Below are positions 1-4,600 of a stretch of DNA of 7,009 nucleotides, piece by piece; the first letter of the stretch is position 1, and each line of letters begins with the position of its first letter. The translations under genes were made by a program, and so were the position numbers. The DNA is from an uncultured Dokdonia sp. GTDB lineage: Bacteria > Bacteroidota > Bacteroidia > Flavobacteriales > Flavobacteriaceae. The notes below the pieces were generated by a model. The model made no database searches. It saw only the letters and a list, made by a program, of their open reading frames with translations, and was not told the DNA's origin. Location of the stretch: positions 1 through 7,009 of the forward strand of contig CAKZKZ010000540.1 of NCBI GenBank assembly GCA_937124495.1, in the 5' to 3' direction.

Positions 1-2414
1 TTATAAGTAAATGGAGAAGCGATCGCCCCTTGGTCGCTATAAGGATTTCCATCTATAGCAACTTCATAGGTAAAAGGTGGTGTACCTCCACCTACTGTTA
101 CTGTTATTTCAGCATCTGTAGATATTGTACAATCCAAGTTATCACTTAATACTGCAGAAACAGTAATCTCTGGTGCTATAATAGAAGTTGGCAAAGTAAC
201 AGTACATCCATAAGCATCACGTACTACTATGGTATAACTACCAGGCGCTAAATTGTCAAACACATTACTTGACTGGAAAGGTGCACCATTAATACTGTAC
301 TCAAAAGGTGCTACTCCAGAATTCACTGTCACTTCTATAGTTGCAGCGTCAATACCATCATAACACAGGTCTGAAACATTACTTATTTCAGCTTCAACAT
401 CTTCTGGAGTGGTTAAATTAAAAGTTGTCGATTCTTGACAACCGTTAATATCCTCTACAGTTGCTGTGTAAAGCCCTGCAAGGCTTAAGCCGGCAAACGT
501 GTTATTAGATTGGGGTCCTACTATAGAATTATCTGGTTGTGTGAGAGTGAATGTGTATCCTCCCCAACCTCCAGAAGCAGCTAGTAGCACGCTTCCGTCA
601 TCATTACAAGTTATTGGGTTTTCATCTGCAGTAAGTTGCAGAGGTGTTACTGGCTCATCAATAGTCTCAATGTTACTGGTCGCCTGACAATTTGTTAGTA
701 GGTCCTGAATTACAATAGTATAGGATCCTACAGCTAGCCCTGTAAGTAATATAGGAGAGGTTCCAACTATTGAAGGAGCACCATTAACACTATACTCAAA
801 ATTAGTAGTTCCTGAAACGGTTACTAAAATCGCTCCATCAGAACCACCTACACAAGTCACGTCATTTTGAGTTTGAGCACTTACACTTATTGCAGGTAGC
901 GCGTCAATAGCATGTTGTTCACTATAGATACATTCATTAGCATCCTTCACTTCAAAAGTATAGATATCTGGTGCTAGTCCAGTAAACACATTAGACGATT
1001 GATATGCTGTAACTGCCGATGTGGGCGCAGTAATTCTAAACTCTAACGGGCTCACACCACCCGTTGCAATAATCGTTACATCACTTGTATTTGATGGACA
1101 AGTGATTGGCGTATTTGTGAAATCTAAATTTGTTGGAGGATCCAATGGTAATACTACTACTGCATCGGTGGTAAATGTACATCCATTGGCATCTTGAATG
1201 ACGATTGTATAAGATCCCTCTGTTAATCCTGGAAAAACAGTTCCCGATTGAAAATTAACACCGTCAATGCTATATGTATATGTTGGTGTTCCTCCACTTA
1301 CATCAGTTACTGTGATCTCAGCAGTGCCAGTTGTACAAGTAAGGTCTTCTGTAATGGATATATTACCTGTAATGGGATTTGGAATTTCTATAATTACAGA
1401 TTGAGGATCTGTAGTACACGATGAAGGGCCAAAAGTATAACGAATAAGTGTCTCATAAGTTCCAGGTGCAAGGTTTGTGAATATTGAAGAGTTGGAATAA
1501 CTTATGCCATTATCAATACTATATTCCAAACTACTTCCGTTCGTGTTGGTTACCATAAACTCAATAACGCCATTATCGCCAGAGTCAGAACATAGAATAT
1601 CAGTAGAAGATACAGTAAATTCTGGAGGTAGAATTTCTTCAACTTGCAGAGAAGTGCTAGCCTCACAGTTATTTGCATCTACAACTGTGATATTATAAGT
1701 TCCTGCACTGTTTATTATATACACAGGATCACTTTGAAAAACAGTCGTACTATTGATAAAATAGACATAGGGCGGTGTACCTCCATTTGCGTTCATATTT
1801 ATCTCCCCCTGAACTTCTTCATACACTGGATTGTCATCCTCGTCAAATATTGGATTTCCATTATCATCTACCGCTTGAATCAAACAATCTATGAATGGAG
1901 AACTGAGGTCTGCAGTTAATGTAAGTAACGGTGGTTCAGTAATCGTGATTTCTTGAGTATCTATACAGCCATCCTCAGTTTCTACAGTAGCAGTGTACGT
2001 ACCTGGGCCTAAGTTTTCAAAATTATAATTATTCTCGACGATAGGTCCAACAGTATTCACTAAAATACCTCCTTCAGAGATAGAGAAAGTATATTGAGGC
2101 TCTGCATCATTAGTTACTACCTGAATACTTCCTAAGTCTCCATGACATAAGGGTTGAATTGCTTCGGCATCAAAAGTAAATTCTCTTTCTCGTACAAGTA
2201 CATCCGGAACAGTAAAAACACAAGCATTTACAGGTACATCTATTTGTCTTATATAGACAGTATAAACTCCTGCGATACTCACATTAAAGACATTACTATC
2301 TTGATAAGTGATACCGTCCAAACTAAATTCGTAATTGCTTGGCACATTGTTAACAGTTATACTTCCGAGACTATCACATAAGATATCTGTTACTACTACA
2401 GTTGGGTCGAGTAC
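1..2414 (-). repeat. Array of ten SprB-like modules (last one cut by the window edge)
   Basis: From residue 710 the protein is a chain of related modules of about 80 residues. Boundaries by eye are: 1 at 2184-2414, 2 at 1929-2183, 3 at 1623-1928, 4 at 1374-1622, 5 at 1134-1373, 6 at 891-1133, 7 at 648-890, 8 at 399-647, 9 at 168-398, and 10 at 1-167 (partial). Lengths are 77, 85, 102, 83, 80, 81, 81, 83 and 77 residues. The shared plan is a Cys near residue 10-15 (for example DLTC, PITC, DVTC), a G-x-I-x-V-T-V strand, often GGTPP(Y/F)-x-Y-S-I-(D/N)-G, then FQS(S/G)-x-VF, LAPG-(S/T)-Y-T-I-V-x-(D)-A-x-GC and a proline-containing linker. SprB repeats form the long stalk of gliding adhesins. Divergence between modules is high, so these are old duplications rather than recent ones. 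Confidence 0.85.
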
Positions 2415-4541
2415 ATTTTGGTACACATTAAAGAAGAATTGATTGAAGCATCCTCCATCATAATTAACTGTCAATCTAAATTGTCCTGCAGTGTTTACCG
2501 TGAAGTCTGTGCCTGTAGCAACTGGATTCCAAACACACCCTCCATCTTCGTTTGCGCAATCAATATCACTCACAGGCGGACAACTCGTTTCATCAAGTTG
2601 CTCCCATGTAATTAAATTGGAATCTGTAATATTTGCTGTTAGTTCTCTAAAATCATTTAAACCACATAGAAAAATGTTAGGCAAAAGCTTCCCATCATCT
2701 GGGCATGTCACGACTTCGTCTGCCTGTGGAATAATTGGATTCGTTTGGTTTTCACCAAAAGTAATTCCGTTAAAAATCTGTATAATTGATCTACACGGTG
2801 CTGGGGCTGTATTAAACACGTAATAGGTGCCGCTTTCTGTGACAGTCAAAGTTTGCGTAGTTGCAATCACTGGTACACCCGAAGGGTCGTTAGACCAAGA
2901 ATATGTGTCATAACCGTCTGCTGCAGTTAATAGTATGCTATCTCCACAAAGAATAGCATTTTCTTCAAATTCACAAGCGTCAAGGTCTGCTAAAAAATTA
3001 GTAGCTTGAGGAACTAATAAACATCCAGTATTTGAGCTTACACTAGGATCATCAGTTATTACGAAATCAGGATTAATAGTTCCTATATAACTTCCAAAAG
3101 CTTGATTTTGAATAAGATTTGAGCATGCTTCTATTAAGTGACTACAAGTATCAACTACGTTAACTTGAATTCTAAACTCTACAACAGGATCGTTTTCTTC
3201 AATTAAATAGTCTTCAACTGACAGTATAAGTTCACGAGTGGTAGCATTATAACTCACAGGATTTACACCTGCAGGTAGATCTAACCCTGCAGGATAATCA
3301 AAAACTGTATTTATAGGAAGGACATCTCTAATAGTAAATTCTCTACCATCATCATTCCCTACATTTTCAAAGGAAATTACATAATTAAGTTCTTGTCCTA
3401 AATTGACTACCTGATCACTAATATCGTTTCCAAATTCATCTTCTACTAATTTTGTTAAGACTATTTTTGGCTCTATAATCTCTACAGCAAACGCGAAAAA
3501 ATACTGCAAGAAGAAATCTCTATCTGTCGTAAGACTCATTATCGCAGAAGTATCTCCATTTGCTATTACAGTATTGCCTGGATTAGGCACCCGTATTACT
3601 CCTGTATCAAACCCCAAGGTGTTGGAACTGTTAGGTATTCTATTATCCACAGGTTGAGCATCAAGCTGAGTTACTAGGCTCCTAAAGAAATTACCTACAG
3701 GTCTATCTGTTGATGAGAGGTCAGTTCCATTAAGGCTCATTCTATCGCCGTTAAGTGACACATCACCTTCTAATGTTGCAAAAGCCAAGTTTGCTCTTAC
3801 AGGCTGAGGAGCTGGTAACGTACGAAAACCATCAATATCAATATCTACGGCTGCTTGATTTCTAAATATTGCACTAAAACCATCAAAACTAGTAATAGAT
3901 TTACTTGGTAAGGTGGGATCTTCATAAACAATAAACAATGACCATCCAGCCGTATATCCATTTCTATTACGTGGCGTGGCATCATTACCTACCCCTGTTT
4001 TAGTAGCAACATTTGCCACCGTATAATACCCTAGGTTCGAAGGGAAAGATTGCACAATACCTGTCACATCTGCGACACAAGCATACGGAAAAGCCGAATT
4101 GAGGTCTGTACTCTCATCTCTATAAATGAGATCTCCAATTATATCTATATAGCCACCTGAGGGTCCTTTAAATTTTACCTGTCTAACGGTATCATCGCTC
4201 GTATTATCTTCTGGTTCTACAGCTCCCCAATAGAGTGTTGCTTCTCGGATTACGTAACAATTAGGGTTAGGAATAACAAGTTCTGCACTTGAGGAGTTGA
4301 ACGTAGAACTATCATCATCAATATCAATATTGAGCATATTGACAAAGGCATTATTTCCTATATCAGTATTTACAGGATCATTACTTGGTCCTAAGACAGT
4401 GTTTCCAATAGTAAGTATATCTCCTTTTAAATCTTCATCAAATCTAGGCGTAAAAGGAACTAGGTTTTGAGCAAAAGCTTGAAAGCTCATAGTGCTCAAA
4501 ATCAGTAAGAGTAGTACTCTATAAAAATTAGCGGTATTCAT
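1..4541 (-). CDS. Large secreted SprB-repeat adhesin, probable T9SS cargo (3' end outside window)
   Basis: This is an uninterrupted minus-strand frame of 1513 codons from an ATG at 4541 to the window edge, with no stop reached, so the protein is longer than what is seen. The order is signal peptide (1-24), head domain (about 27-350), DUF11-like domain (about 355-466), two Ig/PKD-like domains (about 525-586 and 587-709), then ten SprB-like modules from residue 710. The ATG is chosen because it leads directly into a good signal peptide; an in-frame extension is not supported. There is no Shine-Dalgarno sequence, but an A at -3, as is common in Bacteroidota. Proteins of this build are known in Flavobacteriaceae as cell-surface adhesins exported by T9SS, usually ending in a type B C-terminal sorting domain, which cannot be seen here. 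It follows a PorP/SprF-like gene by 59 bp, which suggests a shared transcript and a secretion partnership. The ligand and any role in gliding are unknown. The family assignment is firm; the cellular role is inferred. Confidence 0.88.
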   Translation of the reverse strand, partial: MNTANFYRVLLLLILSTMSFQAFAQNLVPFTPRFDEDLKGDILTIGNTVLGPSNDPVNTDIGNNAFVNMLNIDIDDDSSTFNSSSAELVIPNPNCYVIREATLYWGAVEPEDNTSDDTVRQVKFKGPSGGYIDIIGDLIYRDESTDLNSAFPYACVADVTGIVQSFPSNLGYYTVANVATKTGVGNDATPRNRNGYTAGWSLFIVYEDPTLPSKSITSFDGFSAIFRNQAAVDIDIDGFRTLPAPQPVRANLAFATLEGDVSLNGDRMSLNGTDLSSTDRPVGNFFRSLVTQLDAQPVDNRIPNSSNTLGFDTGVIRVPNPGNTVIANGDTSAIMSLTTDRDFFLQYFFAFAVEIIEPKIVLTKLVEDEFGNDISDQVVNLGQELNYVISFENVGNDDGREFTIRDVLPINTVFDYPAGLDLPAGVNPVSYNATTRELILSVEDYLIEENDPVVEFRIQVNVVDTCSHLIEACSNLIQNQAFGSYIGTINPDFVITDDPSVSSNTGCLLVPQATNFLADLDACEFEENAILCGDSILLTAADGYDTYSWSNDPSGVPVIATTQTLTVTESGTYYVFNTAPAPCRSIIQIFNGITFGENQTNPIIPQADEVVTCPDDGKLLPNIFLCGLNDFRELTANITDSNLITWEQLDETSCPPVSDIDCANEDGGCVWNPVATGTDFTVNTAGQFRLTVNYDGGCFNQFFFNVYQNVLDPTVVVTDILCDSLGSITVNNVPSNYEFSLDGITYQDSNVFNVSIAGVYTVYIRQIDVPVNACVFTVPDVLVREREFTFDAEAIQPLCHGDLGSIQVVTNDAEPQYTFSISEGGILVNTVGPIVENNYNFENLGPGTYTATVETEDGCIDTQEITITEPPLLTLTADLSSPFIDCLIQAVDDNGNPIFDEDDNPVYEEVQGEINMNANGGTPPYVYFINSTTVFQSDPVYIINSAGTYNITVVDANNCEASTSLQVEEILPPEFTVSSTDILCSDSGDNGVIEFMVTNTNGSSLEYSIDNGISYSNSSIFTNLAPGTYETLIRYTFGPSSCTTDPQSVIIEIPNPITGNISITEDLTCTTGTAEITVTDVSGGTPTYTYSIDGVNFQSGTVFPGLTEGSYTIVIQDANGCTFTTDAVVVLPLDPPTNLDFTNTPITCPSNTSDVTIIATGGVSPLEFRITAPTSAVTAYQSSNVFTGLAPDIYTFEVKDANECIYSEQHAIDALPAISVSAQTQNDVTCVGGSDGAILVTVSGTTNFEYSVNGAPSIVGTSPILLTGLAVGSYTIVIQDLLTNCQATSNIETIDEPVTPLQLTADENPITCNDDGSVLLAASGGWGGYTFTLTQPDNSIVGPQSNNTFAGLSLAGLYTATVEDINGCQESTTFNLTTPEDVEAEISNVSDLCYDGIDAATIEVTVNSGVAPFEYSINGAPFQSSNVFDNLAPGSYTIVVRDAYGCTVTLPTSIIAPEITVSAVLSDNLDCTISTDAEITVTVGGGTPPFTYEVAIDGNPYSDQGAIASPFTY
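1809..1874 (-). other. 22-residue acidic insertion within SprB-like module 3
   Basis: Residues 890-911 sit between the first Cys strand (IDCLIQ) and the G-x-I-x-x-x-A-x-GGTPPY strand of module 3. No other module has anything at this place. The insert is rich in Asp, Glu and Asn and consists of two imperfect copies of a short unit, DDNGNPIFDE and DDNPVYEE. Removing it leaves a module of 80 residues, the normal length. An acidic Asp/Asn loop might bind calcium, but no complete EF-hand or other defined calcium motif can be read. Confidence 0.6.
2415..2783 (-). other. Cys-rich Ig-like domain preceding the SprB repeats
   Basis: Residues about 587-709 carry six cysteines in the contexts VTCPDDG, FLCGLND, TSCPP, IDCAN, GGCVW and GGCFN. 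They also include ITWEQLDE and end with the strand FRLTVNYDGGCFNQFFFNVYQN. From memory, the W-E-x-L-(D/N)-E...CAN...C-x-W-N...YQN pattern is a recurring domain directly before SprB-like repeats in flavobacterial type B T9SS proteins. An even number of cysteines in a secreted protein suggests up to three disulfides. Its function is unknown; it is likely structural. Confidence 0.6.
2784..2969 (-). other. PKD/Ig-like domain of the adhesin
   Basis: Residues about 525-586 run from a CGDSILLTA strand through YDTYSWSND to LTVTESGTYYV and end near APCRS. The Y-x-W-S-N core followed by a T-x-S-G-T-Y-Y-V strand is typical of PKD/gliding-motility-associated Ig-like units in Bacteroidota. The two cysteines at the start and end could pair. 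Boundaries are approximate. Confidence 0.6.
3144..3479 (-). other. DUF11-like beta-sandwich domain of the adhesin
   Basis: Residues about 355-466 begin with EPKIVLTKLVEDEFGNDIS. They contain the hallmark GQELNYVISFENVGNDDGR, corresponding to the usual G-x-x-(V/L)-x-Y-x-(I/V)-x-x-x-N-x-G core, and then FTIRDVLP, which matches the family's (V/I)-x-D-x-L-P motif. DUF11 domains are Ig-like stalk units in secreted bacterial proteins. Here it separates the head from the Cys-rich and repeat regions. The assignment is by motif reading only. Confidence 0.7.
3492..4463 (-). other. N-terminal head domain of the adhesin
   Basis: Residues about 27-350 form a non-repetitive region. It opens with RFDEDLKGDILTIGN, followed by an acidic stretch (NIDIDDDSSTF), an NCYVIREATLYWGAV segment, KFKGPSGGY, and later AGWSLFIVYEDP and ITSFDGF. 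I recognise this pattern as the shared N-terminal part of long flavobacterial T9SS adhesins that also carry DUF11 and SprB repeats, but I cannot name a characterised domain for it. Beta-rich composition and its position at the secreted N-terminus suggest a surface-exposed, possibly ligand-binding head; that role is inference. Domain limits are approximate. Confidence 0.6.
4470..4541 (-). other. Signal peptide of the adhesin
   Basis: The first 24 residues have a short polar start with Arg8, a hydrophobic core (VLLLLIL, residues 9-15) and an AFA motif at 22-24 followed by Gln-Asn. This is a typical Sec signal peptidase I site, with predicted cleavage after Ala24. There is no lipobox Cys, so the protein is exported to the periplasm rather than lipidated, as expected for a T9SS cargo. 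Confidence 0.85.
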
Positions 4542-4600
4542 AATCAGTTTGATTTGGGGGGAATCATAACTAAAAAAAATTATGTTCAGGTTCTACATTG
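4542..4600 (-). other. Short intergenic spacer inside the probable operon
   Basis: These 59 bases separate the PorP/SprF-like stop (4601-4603) from the adhesin start (4541). No Shine-Dalgarno sequence, strong hairpin terminator or Bacteroidota-type promoter (TTG / TAnnTTTG) is visible on the minus strand, which favours read-through from the upstream gene. The spacer holds a run of eight T (minus strand, 4572-4579) and a run of six C (4556-4561). It also has a weak 5-bp inverted repeat directly before the start codon (4542-4554, AATCA and TGATT around a 3-base loop). Confidence 0.6.

Noticed and set aside
1..2414. The SprB-like array as a CRISPR or a DNA-level satellite
   Set aside because: The units are about 230-300 bp, share protein patterns rather than near-identical DNA, and stay in one reading frame.
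499..2823. Several plus-strand frames of 62-110 codons across the adhesin region
   Set aside because: They lie fully opposite a continuous 1513-codon frame with clear domain content, have no family resemblance and overlap each other in different frames.
4542..4554. Inverted repeat AATCA/TGATT as a terminator or operator
   Set aside because: A 5-bp, A/T-rich stem with a 3-base loop is weak, no T-run follows it, and such a repeat is common by chance in low-G+C spacers.
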